A stretch of 64,000 bases of DNA from Endomychus coccineus (GCA_958510875.1 OY294067.1:145180046-145244045); one strand, 5' to 3'; shown: positions 1 to 13,769, numbered from the stretch's first letter. Translations and numbers: made by a program. Notes: generated by a model from the letters alone, not told the origin.

Positions 1-850
1 TTGCGTTCACTGATGTTTATTTTTATAAACTCAGGTTAGAAAATTTTGGTGAGTTGCCAGAGAAGAACAGTCTCTACTTGGATATTAATGCAAACTGAAC
101 TTGGCTTTACTTTCAGACCCTTTTATAGGCCTCCAAAACTGACGCCAAGCATTTTCAAAATTAACCAATGAGGTGTTTACTTTTCATATCAAGAATGCCA
201 AGGTAATTGTTGTTAAACTGACACAAGTACTCATTGTTACCAGACTGACACTAGAAATTCGTCTCGACCAATCAGAATTTAGTATTCTATAATTTTTGAA
301 TCATTGGAGATTTTTAACTTATTTTAATTGATAGTGATTCCTTCTTTTTGAATTAATGTTGCCTACATTTTTCTCCACACTTTGGTATAATATAACCGAT
401 GATTGGGTTATTATTAATATGATTATTCCCATATTTATGATTTTCTTGACAGTTACTTATTCTTAAATCTAATACATACTATACTATATCAATAACATTC
501 TTTTAACATTACATAACTCAAATTTACTAGTCCTAACTTATATCTATAACATTATTCAATGTTTTGTACTATCTCATGATAGTTTTGTAATCACTTTAAT
601 TATGATTTCTGCCTTCGTTACACAGTACGTTTCTTCATTTTCACTGAAGTTCTTGTTTATCACTTCTTATTCTATTACATTGTTGTTTATTATGTTTTAC
701 ATTGTTAATTTTAATATCCTAACTATTATTTAGCTTTAACTATTGTTTTTAATTCCTTATAAATATCTTTTATTTGATCTTTTCTGATTTTCAAAGTTCG
801 GTACGTTATTATTTTTAAATTTTTATTGTTTATGAAATGAAATCATAACA
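1..850 (-). repeat. 3' LTR of the Gypsy element (cut by window edge)
   Basis: Position 1 corresponds to 3712 in the other LTR and the match runs to 850/4561. In element orientation the LTR begins TGTTATGA directly after the polypurine tract. On the minus strand TATAAAAGGG (118-127) is followed about 31 nt later by a TCAGT initiator with its A at 96, the usual arrangement of an insect RNA polymerase II core promoter. Confidence 0.9.
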
Positions 851-861
851 AATTCCCCTAA
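851..861 (-). other. Polypurine tract of the Gypsy element
   Basis: On the minus strand the sequence TAGGGGAATTT lies immediately before the first base of the 3' LTR. This is where a plus-strand primer tract is expected in an LTR retrotransposon and it fixes the inner LTR boundary. Confidence 0.7.
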
Positions 862-938
862 ATCAATTTTAACATATTAATCACATTAATATTTAAAATT
901 TATTTATCTTTTGATTTTATTTTCATGAACTAAATTTA

Positions 939-1613
939 TTAATAATTATACTCGTATATTTGATCAATATTAAATATTCCCCTTATCTTTCCATTTTCAG
1001 GATTCATTAATTCATAACTATTTTCAGCATTTTCATTCATGACTACATATGGACCTTCAAAAGCAAAACATAATTTTCCACATATATTCTTTTTATTATT
1101 AGTTACTCCCATTGCTCTTACTATTACTAATTCACCTATTTCAAATTTAATTAACCTTCCTCTTTTTCTCATTTCCCTATTCATATACTTTCTTCCATTT
1201 CTTTCTAACCTATTACTGATATCTTTCAAAATTTCATTTCGTTCTACTGAATTTTCATCTAACCATTTTCTATCTGGTTCTTCGCCTTTCATTATTAATA
1301 CAGGTGTTTTCTCTGTTGTAGTATTTGGACAATGATTTAAACATTTTTCTACTCTGGATATTGATTCATCCCATTGACGATGTTTACCCTCACAAGATAT
1401 CCTCAGATATTTTATTACTTCCTGTATATATCGCTCTGATGGATTGGATTGAGGATGTCTGATGCTTGTTAATTGATGAATAATTAAATTCCTTTTGCAA
1501 AAATACTTGAAACGTATGTTTTTGAAATATGTTGCGTTATCTGTAATTAACTTTCTTGGCCTACCAATTTCTTCAAAATAGTTTTCTAACTTATGCATTA
1601 TTTCCATTATATC
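939..1613 (-). pseudogene. Integrase C-terminal part, Gypsy pol remnant
   Basis: About 220 residues of a retroviral-type integrase. The part seen starts within the catalytic core (GRPRKLITDN carries the second catalytic Asp), followed by HPQSNPSERYIQ, the region of the catalytic Glu. It ends with a C-terminal domain rich in basic residues and a chromodomain-like GPYVV...Y.L segment, then a stop about 90 nt before the polypurine tract. The zinc-binding N-terminus, first catalytic Asp and all upstream pol domains are absent. The frame is open further 5', but that stretch is only the Gag coding sequence read in another frame. The true junction with Gag is near 1600-1613. Confidence 0.85.
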
Positions 1614-2818
1614 TATTTTCCCTATTATAATAATTTTGGTTTCTTCTATCCCTATTTCTAAAATTGTTTTGATAATTATTATTACTTTGGAATCTATCAT
1701 TATAATTTTGATTTCCCCTATAATTGTTCCTGTTATCATTATATCCATTTTGTTGCCTAGTTCCTATGTTATTCTTATTATCAATTCGGTTTAAGTATGA
1801 TAGTAGTTGATTCATGTTTTTAATATTCGCAATGGCTATTTCCTCAGATATTTGACTTCGATACTGTCTTGAAATGTATAAAACTATCTCTTCCTCTCTC
1901 ATTTTAGGTTCTAAATATTGCGCTTCATTATATAGGCTAAGTGCATAAGCACTCATGCTTTTTCTAGTCCCTTCTATATAATTCCTAAAATATAACCTTT
2001 CTCGACATTTCGACTGCTCATTTTGTCCCCAAAATTTTTTTAAAAATTCATCTATAAACTCATCTAAACTATTTAATTCTCTTTCTTTGCAATTGAACCA
2101 CAACAATGGTTCATCAACCAATCGTTCTCTTATTATTTTTTTCATTCTCTCTACATTCCTTTCATACTGTATTTCATTTTTTAAATCTTTAGCAAAAATG
2201 CATGGATGTAATAATTTTATGTTTCCATTAAACTTTATTGTATTCTCATGACCTACATTTCTGTATTCTATATTCATTCTCTCTTCGGATCTATTCTCAA
2301 TTCTTTTTATTCTTTAATCTTGTTCATTTATCATTTTTTCCTGATTTTCTTTCATACTTTGTACATTCACATTCACATTCTCTTCAATATTCTTCCCCAT
2401 ATCATTCATTCTATTTTCCATAATATCTATTTCTTTCTCTACATTATTAAACTTTCTATTTACAAACCTATTATATTCTTCTAATTTATTATCTATACTT
2501 TCTTCAACATGTTGTCTTATTGTCCTTTTTTTCAGTTTCAACTATTCTCATAATTTCCTCAGTTCTTTTATCAAATTTATCATTCACTCTCTTAATTTCA
2601 TCTCTTATATCACTCATACCTTGTTCAATTTTAGCATTTGTTTCATTCTTACATTGTTGAATTTTTTTATTTGTTTCATTAGCTTTTAAATTTAAACTTT
2701 CAAGCAATCTCATTATTTGTGATTGACTATCTATTATTGGTGGTCTTTCTGCACTAATCATTTCACCCTCTTGATCAAATCCTATCAATTCTGGAGTACT
2801 CTGTCTATCTCCTTCCAT
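1591..2818 (-). pseudogene. Gag polyprotein remnant of the Gypsy element
   Basis: The likely start is the Met at 2818 (MEGDRQSTPE). The N-terminal third is a predicted coiled coil (repeated IE/IK/ND heptad-like residues), followed by a capsid-like domain with CxxREFxF-type landmarks (WFNCKERELNSL, FLKKFWG, YFRNYIEG) and a tail very rich in Asn, Arg and Tyr that may act as the nucleic-acid-binding region; there is no CCHC zinc knuckle. The frame is broken twice: a shift near 2530 in a T-rich run, and an in-frame stop at about 2314. Gag normally builds the virus-like particle. It now ends at the deletion junction with integrase. Confidence 0.75.
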
Positions 2819-2890
2819 TTTTACTTTCTTATTAATTAATCTAGTTCTTTAAATTATTTAGATACGCGGTTCTATTCCTTTTTTCAAATG

Positions 2891-2910
2891 GCCTCACGTT
2901 TGAGCGACAA
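2891..2910 (-). other. Possible primer binding site
   Basis: On the minus strand TGTCGCTCAAACGTGAGGCC follows the putative 5' LTR end (TTAACA). Its ACGTGAGGC part resembles primer sites of other invertebrate Gypsy elements. An imperfect second copy lies at 2944-2975 as part of a tandem duplication of about 53 bp, so the exact LTR/primer-site boundary is uncertain. Confidence 0.4.
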
Positions 2911-2911
2911 T

Positions 2912-4561
2912 TGTTAACTAAATACTCTTACTGTTTTATTTTGCCTCACGTTGTGGTGACAATTATTATCTAAATTCTTATGATTTTATTTTGTTTTATT
3001 TGTTATTAATAATTATATTTTGATTCTACCGGCTAGCTTTTATCTTTTTAATTTGATTATATTTGAACTTTGAATTAATGTTTATGAAGTTTTGAAGTTT
3101 ATCTGAAGTTTATCTATAGAATAATTTTATATGGAATTAAACACAATGCTCTTTGATTTCACAATATTTAATTTCTATGACTCTTATTATCTCGGATAAT
3201 TCAATTTTATGTTTACAAAATCTATGACATAACCTTTAAATCACTTTTACAACTAATATTTGTTTATACTGTTATAATCAACAATCTTCCTTTTACTTTA
3301 CAGATAATACGGATAATATGATGTAGAAATTATAAACAAACTTACGTTCAGATAATATCCAAAAGTGTGTTTAACAATGATGGCAATTTTCAATTTACTT
3401 CTTTTATAATTTCGTTGATTCACTCTCTACACAATACTATGCTATTTCACGATAATCACAGGTAACTAATTTTGGTTACTTCTTCTTGAGAATCAGGAAC
3501 TGTTGATAATACTTTGTTTTATTCTTTTAGATAAGACAAAACTTTTCGATGCTTTATTGAAATTATATTGAAGACTGGCAATCGTTGGATACTTCTTATA
3601 AATTGGAGGTTATTACAACCTTTTACTTGATTTAGATACTTGGAACACTCGTTAACTTTTAATAAATTTTATTAACTTCGGTTATTTGGAACTTATCGAA
3701 GTTTGGAACACTTGCGTTCACTGATGTTTATTTTTATAAACTCAGGTTAGAAAATTTTGGTGAGTTGCCAGAGAAGAACAGTCTCTACTTGGATATTAAT
3801 GCAAACTGAACTTGGCTTTACTTTCAGACCCTTTTATAGGCCTCCAAAACCGACGCCAAGCATTTTCAAAATTAACCAATGAGGTGTTTACTTTTCATAT
3901 CAAGAATGCCAAGTTAATTGTTGTTAAACTGACACAAGTACTCATTGTTACCAGACTGACACTAGAAATTCGTCTCGACCAATCAGAATTTAGTATTCTA
4001 TAATTTTTGAATTATTGGAGATTTTCAACTAATTTTAATTGATAGTGATTCCTTCTTTTTAAATTAATGTTGCCTACATTTTTCCCCACACTTTGGTATA
4101 ATATAACCTATGATTGGGTTATTATTAATATGATTATTCCCATATTTATGGTTTTCTTGACAGTTACTTATTCTTAAATCTAATACATACTATACTATAT
4201 CAATAACATTCTTTTAACATTACATAACTCAAATTTACTAGTCCTAACTTATATCTATAACATTATTCAATGTTTTGTACTATCTCATGATAGTTTTGTA
4301 ATCACTTTAATTATGATTTCTGCCTTCGTTACACAGTACGTTTCTTCACTTTCACTGAAGTTCTTGTTTATCACTTCTTATTCTATTACATTGTTGTTTA
4401 TTATGTTTTACATTGTTAATTTTAATATCCTAACTATTATTTAGCTTTTACTATTGTTTTTAATTCCATATAAATATCTTTTATTTGATCTTTTCTGATT
4501 TTCAAAGTTCGGTAAGTTATTATTTTTAAATTTTTATTGCTTATGAAATGAAATCATAACA
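2912..4561 (-). repeat. 5' LTR of the Gypsy element
   Basis: The outer end at 4561 is exact from comparison with the other LTR; it reads TGTTA...TAACA in element orientation if the inner end is at 2912. That inner end is inferred, because the matching part of the other LTR lies outside the window. TATAAAAGGG occurs on the minus strand at 3829-3838, with a TCAGT initiator A at 3807, which predicts the start of the genomic transcript. A length of about 1.65 kb is long for an LTR. Confidence 0.65.

Positions 4562-4650
<89 letters not shown>
4562..4650. repeat. (TA)n microsatellite
   Basis: About 90 bp of nearly pure TA, starting with a short TATATG-interrupted segment. The Gypsy LTR ends exactly at its left edge and a cluster of TGAAGCC-like motifs begins at its right edge. 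Confidence 0.95.
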
Positions 4651-4651
<1 letters not shown>

Positions 4652-4653
<2 letters not shown>

Positions 4654-4915
4654 GTAAAGCTTCGTTTGAAGCCTTTCTTGATATAGTAAAGGTCAATTCA
4701 GAGCCTTGGTGGTCAGTTTGAAGCCGGCTCCAAAGGGAGTATATGAACACTTATGTTCATTGGGCAATATGAAACCTTCAGAAAATTCATTCGCAGAGAG
4801 CATTATGAATCCCTGCCTGCCCGGAAATTCATACATATTCAATAACGAGCACAATGAAACCCCGGATTTTATTCAGAAGTATATCGTTTGAGCAAGGAAT
4901 ATATTGAAGCCTTTC
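4652..4915. repeat. Degenerate TGAARCC motif cluster beside (TA)n
   Basis: The motif TGAAGCC/TGAAACC/TGAATCC recurs at about 4667, 4719, 4770, 4806, 4854 and 4904, mostly 48-52 nt apart. Several copies are followed by a C/G-rich CCGG-like segment. The ORF at 4706-4891 is only this repeat read in frame. The cluster resembles the subterminal repeats seen at other (TA)n arrays in this window. Confidence 0.5.
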
Positions 4916-7640
4916 GTCAGGAATATCAGTCAAATCGTTTTCATAACCTACCTTATTTCTGTTAATCTCTATGTTCTAGTTTTAACCCTTGAATATTTGC
5001 AAAGGCATTAACAAAAGTTAGAAGCTTGGAGTCCTGAATTTGAAAAAAGTATAATAATATTATACTTCTTGTATATTATACAGCATCGTCCAAGAATGTG
5101 TTCAAGAACAATATTTCAGTTATCATACGAGTTACAAAAAAGTATAAAGTACAAAAATTGCAGGGACTGCAGAGTCCTACAAACTGAAATTATTTATGAA
5201 TATACAGGATGCCGCATTAGTTCGTCACAAATCAAACTTACCTTTTATCAATGAAACACCGTGTATAATGTTGTTCCAATTTTAGATTATCCTCTTTTTG
5301 GCCATTTGCCCAATATAGGATTTTTTTTATAGTCGTTCAAGAATTATTTACTTTTCCAAAAAATAGGTGGTACATTTCACGCCCTGTATCTTCTTTGAAT
5401 GTCTTTATACGATCAACTCATTTGCAAAATCTAAAGATAATTTTAAAATTGGGATTAGCCTTGTGAAATAGATAAGTCGTTTTGTCATCTCTCCGGAATA
5501 TTAATTTGACTGACATGATTTATTTGTTAGTAGCAAGTGACAAAAACACTGTTTGTTAGCAATGAGAATTTATCACAAGCTACTGGATATACTTTTTCTA
5601 TATTCACGAGTAATTTTAGTTTGTAGCTCTCTACAGTTCCTACAAATGTTGTATTCAATATCTTCTTGTAATTCGTATAATTACTGAGATATTATACTTG
5701 AACGCATTATTGGACCACCCGGTATATAAAATATTTGAAACAAATCGTTCATTGGAATACTCTAAAAAGGAAAAGACGAAAAAAAAAAAAAAAAAAACTA
5801 GCAGTCACCGAGCACTGCTGTCAGAAGTGTAAACTGTCATTGAGAAGTAATCAGTTTATTTTATGTCATCTTTGAATTATTGTAGCATTCGAAATTACAA
5901 TTTTATTATTTTTAAATGAAAATTAATATAATTAGTTTTTATTCAGTTTTCACAACTGTCAGCATTTCAATCAACAATTAAATAGATTTTCATATTTAAT
6001 AATAAACAAGAATTATATTCACAATATTTAAAACCTTGCACGTAGATACGATACTAAGTACACAATGTACAATTAATAAATTCAATAAAAATATAACTTT
6101 CCTGTGCACGAGGACGGAGGATTAAGTAAATGAATAACGTCGAGTATATGCGTGCTGTTGTAGATTTATACAGTGTTTAGTGTGTATACGCAGTGTATAT
6201 GTATACGTATAATCGAGAGCACTGGCTCACGAAGGCAGGCTCACCAACACCGTCTCAGATATGCACACGTCTGTAAGCGTATAGAGAGACTGCCTGACGC
6301 CTGACCCGAGTCCCGCATGGCCGCAGTTGCGCACGCAGCAGTATACTTAATACCTAATACATATAGCTACAGCGTGACGGAACGTGACAGACTCATGGTT
6401 TTACCCCTCATCTGAAATAGCCCAACGCGCCTAAAGGAGTTTTCACTTCAAAAGTTCTCACAATTTTTTGCTCCATTCAAATCGATTCTACCCACTGAGA
6501 ATTGACAGCTTTTCGTTAGAACTCCGAGGCATTTGTACCTATCCTGCGATTTAAATTGTGAAGATTTCAATTATTTCCGACATCAGACGTAAACGAGAGA
6601 ATATCTATGGTTCCCGGTTGATTAGGAGAAACGAGAACTAGTTTTAGTAATGCACGAAATTAATATGTATACTTAGGCGCCATTCGATTACCAAAGTCAT
6701 CTGTCACTTCATTTGAAAACGTTATATTTACGTTGTTTTTGCTATGAAAATGAAAACATAAATAACACAAAAATTGTTGAAAATCATTATTTAGTGAAAT
6801 CGTTAGACGTATGTGAAGAACACAAAAGGAAATCTTTCGCCATTAGCGACACGTATCGTAATTATATTCCGCATCGAAATGAGACCAACAATAATCACAA
6901 TGTTCACGAAAAGTATGCAAATATTGCAGTTTTTTTTCCAGCTCTGGACAAAAATGTCCGGATATTCTTAGCAAGAAAACATTTATGTTTCAGAAACTAA
7001 GAAACCTCAAATTTTAAGATTCCATCCTGTTTATTTACATAATAATAGGTATATACAGTGACAGTTGATGATAATTAACAGAGTTAAAATAAATTCAAAT
7101 AAATGCACAGTATTAGAACCATTAATGTTCTAATGCTTATATATATGTGTATGTACAAAACAAAGCAAGTATATTACTGCCTGTGATATAAAATGATCGA
7201 ATATAAATATTAGTTCTAAATCACTACTATTTTATTCCTATACTTGGATCTTTTGTATTACTCATATTATAATAAAATTTAAATACCAATTAATTTTCGA
7301 CTGTAAAAAATCCCTGAGGTTCAGATATGTTATAGTAAGTTTTGTGCTATTCTGCGTTTTCATTCCCATAACAAATTCAACAAAACGACGTAAATATAAA
7401 GTTGTCAAATTGGGTGCAGATAACTTTGGTAACCGGAACTAGGTACACCTACTAGTGTTTTATTACTATTAGCTCAATTTAAAATGATTTTCTACTGCGC
7501 AATACCTGATGAACACAACCAACAACGCTGCAGTAGTAAAATAATCATTCAATCTTTCTGACTTTTATGATACATGTCCCTTTGGTATAGAGCTCGAAAG
7601 AAATAGCTAGCCAAAAGTATCACCATTGTTATAAGGAAGT
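4916..7640. other. No gene recognised; includes a GC-richer island
   Basis: No protein family is recognisable. A poly-A tract of 19 A lies near 5781-5799. From about 6090 to 6420 the DNA is clearly richer in G+C and CpG than its surroundings (for example CGCACGCAGCAG and GCATGGCCGCAG), as might be seen at a promoter or first exon, but no convincing coding sequence follows. The reading frame at 6713-7000 (95 codons) matches nothing I know. Confidence 0.5.
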
Positions 7641-7647
7641 GTCTACC

Positions 7648-7730
7648 TCCACGTTCGACCGGGATATTACTACTACTATCTCCACGTTCGACGGAGATAT
7701 TAATATTACTACCTCCGAGATCGACACATA
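7648..7730. repeat. 33-bp minisatellite, about 2.4 copies
   Basis: Two adjacent 33-bp units beginning CTCCACGTTCGAC and a partial third. The period is a multiple of three and lies in an open frame on the minus strand (7549-7755), giving 11-residue units such as VERGDSSSNIP followed by VERGG. Whether this frame is translated is unknown. Confidence 0.6.
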
Positions 7731-7829
7731 CTTTGATAACACATGTGTGCAACATTAAATTATAAGTATGTGAAGATGACTAACCTATACCATTGATTAA
7801 TATACATTTAATCATTGGCCAGTCGGAAT

Positions 7830-9030
7830 AACTTTTGAAATAGTTTTTTCAGGACCGCTACGAGATTATGGTCAATTACAATGTAAAAACATGCGCTGAT
7901 TATGAAAATTTGAATACACTTTTTCAGAACAGCGAGCTCCCTTGCTTAAGTTAAGCAATGATTTATTGCTAAATTTGTTGCTTATATTAAGGAACGGCGT
8001 ATTGTAGATAAAAAAAATCTCAAATCAAATTGAAGGTATACATAAAACGCGTATTTTGAGAACAATTACGACCTTTCATCCTCAACCGTTGATTTGCTAT
8101 TATTTATTAACATATTAAAGTCTTAATTACTTTTACTTCAGGTTTTGCCCAAAAATTATCCATTTGAAGTATTTATTCAACCATCAAGAAAAGGTCTTAC
8201 GAACAAATAGAATATTTTGGACGAATGGTTAAATTTTGTCATTAGAACCGTAAATTTTGGGGAAATGGAATTTTCGCTCTTTCATCGATTCTCAAGAAAA
8301 ATATTAGTAAATCGCGTTTTTCCAAAATTTACGGTTGTGATGACAACTTCAACACTTCATTCAAGAACATTAAACTGCATGATTGTGTCGAGTAACATTT
8401 TTATCTGACGAGATTTTGAGAGTGAGGGTTGTATATTAGCGCAGAGTGGACATACAATCTCTCGTAAAAAGGTACCACTGTGAGCTCATGAAAAACTGTT
8501 TACAGATTATAAGATTCACGTAATGAATATGGAGTGTTCATATTATTATTCCCCTTCTTTGCTATGACAGGCTCAAAAGAAATGTACCTGCACATACATT
8601 TCTAATGTATGGCGGTTAAGAAAGAAAAACTCTGGTTCTCCTTCTCGAATTTTGAATAAATCCCTCCGACCACGCATGCGTTTCCATAATATAATACACT
8701 GTATCGTTCGTCTCGCGAATCCCTCCGACCACGCATGCGTTTCCATAATATAATACGCTGTATCGTTCGTCTCGCGACGATGTACTGACCTTCCTATTAA
8801 ACTATCTAACGAATTTTGTAGGACCTTTTCTTGGTAGTTAGATTCACGCATACCCTTTAATTTAAGCCAAGGTTTGCTTCAAAAAAGTTTTCAACAAACA
8901 ATAGAGAGAAAATCGGAGCAACGAAGAAAAAATATCTTAATATTCAGATCTTAAAAGACTCTTAAAGCTGAACTAAAAAATGGCGTCGCCAATCATCGAA
9001 CGATTCGAAACGCGGAAGTTCGTTATTCAT
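7830..9030. repeat. Old dispersed repeat, copy A
   Basis: Roughly 1.2 kb that can be followed, with many substitutions and indels, against 23800-25110. Shared landmarks in the same order are the AGGACCGC..CGAGATTATGG start, a GGAACGGYG segment, GTACCACTGTRAGCTCATGAAA, a CpG-rich block, a TCTAACGRATTTTGTA segment and a YCGRAGCAAC end. No coding capacity is evident. It is probably an old transposable element of unknown class. Confidence 0.6.
8661..8778. repeat. 59-bp tandem duplication
   Basis: Two nearly identical 59-bp units start at 8661 and 8720 (TCCCTCCGACCACGCATGCG...), differing at about one base. The unit is CpG-rich and belongs to the larger dispersed repeat; the other copy near 24780 has a single diverged unit, so the duplication is local. 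Confidence 0.85.
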
Positions 9031-10561
<1,531 letters not shown>

Positions 10562-11554
10562 AGTTCTATCTGCGAAATGAATGTTTCTTACTGAATGTTT
10601 TGATATTCAAGATCATTCGAAAATACAGATATATACCCAAAAACAATTATAATTCTGGATATTGTGAAAGCAAATTGAAATTTATATTGTATCACCAGTT
10701 ACTCAACATTACAGATTCAGGGATTACAATGCATATTTGCGAATATCGAAGTAATGAATACTCGTTGAAAAATATATTCGGCAATTTCAGTTACTTGCCA
10801 AACCGAACTACCGACCGTGTACCTGATATACCTTGTCGGAGATGGGATGTATTCGTTTCGTATTTTACTACCTACTTTCATACTGTCAATAACAATAAAT
10901 GTCATTGTTCAAATTCATAACAGATGGTCAGATTGTAAAATGGTTTCGTCTATTTTTACATTAGATACATATAAATCTATGAAAAAATACAGGAAAAATG
11001 TTAATACTTCAACTGGAATGAAGAAATTTACAGAATATAATTGATAGTTGTCTTTGCATATCTACTTAAATTTTAAATAACCACAGATTCACAGATGTGA
11101 TACTTGATTGGTATACTGCATTTATAGATAACGTGCATGAAAAAATTGAAGAATTTTCAGTATGCCATACTATACACAGTGAATTTAAGATTTCCAAGAG
11201 AATATGATATTAAGTACCAACTTGAATATTTAATTGGAACTTTTTCCAATTTATACAAATTACAAATATAGAGTTTAGATATTCCAACATCTGCTAGACC
11301 GAATATTTCACATTTCATTAAACTGAAACCTGTAAAAATTAGGTATAATTTTAGAGGGATCGGGAATTTCTTAGATCTTATTGAAACATATTTTATAATA
11401 TCCCTCAATTCTCAGATTTCGATTATTCCTTTTATCAAGTTTCCGATTACTTCATTATACTACCATACCAATATTAGGATTATTATGAGTAGGTAATGGT
11501 TTATCCTATTCGGTAATTGGATGTTGGGATATAATATATAATAATAACTACAAC
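10562..11554. other. No feature recognised
   Basis: Short overlapping frames on both strands, none resembling a known family. Confidence 0.5.
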
Positions 11555-12202
11555 TACAAATATATACTTATCGGTAGGTAGTAATGAGAATTACTGTGGT
11601 CAATCATTCATTAAAGTGGAGGATTATTACTATAGGAGTATATGTTGTGTTTTTACATCCTATTAGGATGAACTGCTATCAACAGCGGAGCATATAAGCT
11701 AATAAGATCAATAATTCGTGGAATAAATACAATACCTACAAATAATAGTGGATAAATTAGGTTGGGTTAGTTTAGGTTGGCTATATATGAGCTAATTATA
11801 ACAATAATTCGTGGAATAAATACAATACCTACAAATAATAGTGGATAAATTAGGTCTGTTTGATCATTATGAAGTAGAGTATTGTTTTTGCATCTGTAAA
11901 TTTCTGAAGATTAGAAAATGAACTTGCTAGAATCTTTGGAAATATACAAAAACAAAAACCATACCCTTAGTCATAATGAGCAAAGACACCTAATCTATTC
12001 ACCATTATTCTAAGCTACGTAATATATTTACGTAATATTCATTTTCTGATTTATTGTTTTGATTAGATTCTATCCTCCGCTGTTGATACCAATTCGTCAT
12101 TATTAGAACGTAAAAAACCACCATATAATCCTCTAGTAATAATCTTCTAAGTTCATGAATGACCGACCACAGTAATCCTACCCACCGATAAGTATATTTG
12201 TG
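11555..12202. mobile_element. Foldback/MITE-like element with ~135-bp inverted repeats
   Basis: The left arm (about 11555-11692) and right arm (about 12072-12202) are diverged reverse complements. Shared parts include ACTTATCGGTRGGTAG, ATTACTGTGGTC and TATCAACAGCGGAG. The spacer contains two direct copies of an approximately 75-bp block (CAATAATTCGTGGAATAAAT..., starting near 11709 and 11802). There is no ORF of note, so this is most simply a non-autonomous DNA element. Confidence 0.7.
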
Positions 12203-13032
12203 AAGTTAGGTATGTGTTTCAATCGTATACAAATTTACCGTCTGAAGATGACCTAAGTGCATGTAATTATTCAAAATAGAAACATAAAGTACCTACTTAT
12301 TACTGTCTTCACTTGCTCAAACAGCACTTAGGCAAATAATCAAATGTACTAAAAGGTATACAAGACAATCCTCTGAAAAATACTTCATGTACCCCTGGGT
12401 AACGGGAAATTAGGGGTCAATGCTAAGGCGGATTTCTGTTTCTCAAAGCTCAAAATATTACAAAGTATTCGTTAATTTATTATATATGTTTTTATTATTC
12501 ATTACACTACTGGAATTTCAATTGCTATAATTTGAATAATAGGTACTATTACTACTATATTTTCAGGAAAACATTACAGTTTTCCCAATTCCCCTTATTC
12601 CAAACCGCCAATAATGATAATGTTGCGTTTTAATATTTGTTACAGAAAACAGATATTATAATTTTATGTTGGTTTTGTTTGTTCTAAGTTAGGTCAGTTT
12701 ACGTACACTTTCCAAAGTCAATATACAAAAGGGATTAAAAAATGTTGAATAAGAGCATATGGGAAATTATACTGAGATCTAAATTTTTTTATTATTCCAA
12801 TTACAAATGAAAAAACCTTTGACATTGATATTTTTCACATCACCCCACAAATGAAATATAGACATAACACATTTCCATTCGATTTTCTCTTCTGTTCCAA
12901 AGCAGGTTCATTTTTCAAATAAAGTCAATGTGGTACAAACGTTGTACACGCTTCTTCACAACTTTCCTTTCCATTTTAACTTCCACAACTGGAACTATTC
13001 CAACCTTTCTCGGTATTAGCCTCATAATTCTT
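12203..13032. other. No feature recognised
   Basis: AT-rich and noncoding by inspection; it lies just downstream of the BEL/Pao integrase remnant and may include the decayed 3' part of that element, but no LTR could be paired. Confidence 0.4.
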
Positions 13033-13690
13033 CTAAGTGGCCCAAATATCGTTATCTCCCAATTCAAGAATAACTAGCTCTCCTACTCTTAATGGGCGAC
13101 TAGGCTCATCATGAACTCGATTGACTAGGTGGGCCAAATATTCAGTTCGGAAGCGTTGATGGAGTTCTATTTTCAATGTACTGAGACATTTTTTCCAACG
13201 GAATCTTATTTTATCTCCATCCGTATCGCATCCTTCAGGAACTTTCAATACTGCTGGATTTTTCATAAATAGTGAAGGAGGTAGTGGTTCCGATTCACCT
13301 CCAACTACGGAGACATACGTAAGTGGTCTTCCATTCATTACTTCCTCTATGATCGAAATGGTATCATCAAGTTCCCTTTGACTCAATGTTGAACTGCCTC
13401 TGGTCCTTTTTATGAGCTCTTCCATCACACGAATGAGACGTTCATAAAAACCTCCCAACCACGGGGCTCCTGTCACATCGAACTCCCATTAAATAGGTTC
13501 CAAATGTTCCACTTCTAGATGGCATTCCAGTGTAATGATCTAAACAAATTGTCTGGTCCTTGGAAATCAGTTCCGTTATCACTGAAGATAACTCTCGGGC
13601 GACCATTCATCCTAATGAATTTCCTTAGAGCATCAATGAAGGAAACTTCAGCGCAGTTAGGACTTCCAACCGAACAGCTCTAAAACTGCA
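13033..13690 (-). pseudogene. BEL/Pao integrase remnant
   Basis: The 5' part, read in a shifted frame at about 13540-13690, shows FIDALRKFIRMNGRP followed by SDNGTDF, the integrase core with its second catalytic Asp. The 3' part, an open frame of 147 codons (13033-13476), begins GAPWLGGFYERLIR (with the Glu region of the DDE triad), continues with VMNGRPLTYV and ends with the DUF5641-like C-terminal domain (RPLRVGELVILE). At least one frameshift and a stop separate the halves. The family inserts element cDNA into the genome; this copy is dead. Confidence 0.85.
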
Positions 13691-13769
13691 CAAGTGGATA
13701 TTTCTACCAACATTTCTTCCTTATTCCTTTGAATCAAGGCCAACGCTATAGTAGAATCTGACCAAAACA

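Larger units (their letters stand above)
1..4561 (-). mobile_element. Internally deleted Ty3/Gypsy LTR retrotransposon
   Basis: Two long direct repeats (1-850, cut by the window edge, and the end of a longer copy finishing at 4561) flank about 2 kb of internal DNA read on the minus strand. The internal part holds a Gag reading frame joined directly to the C-terminal part of an integrase, so protease, reverse transcriptase and RNase H are missing. The overlapping LTR parts align over 850 bp without net indels, and I count about 14 differences (about 98% identity), so insertion was recent. The right end lies directly against a (TA)n array. The copy cannot move on its own; mobilisation by a full-length relative is an inference. 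Confidence 0.9.

Noticed and set aside
939..1748. A 269-codon single protein at this position
   Set aside because: Its N-terminal third is the Gag sequence read in the wrong frame; only the integrase part from about 1613 downward is real.
5781..5799. Poly-A tail of a retrocopy
   Set aside because: The 19-A run has no recognisable upstream coding or element sequence, and no target duplication was seen.
11759..11782. Telomere-like TTAGGTTGGGTTAGTTTAGG
   Set aside because: Only a few degenerate units inside a foldback element; not a telomeric array.
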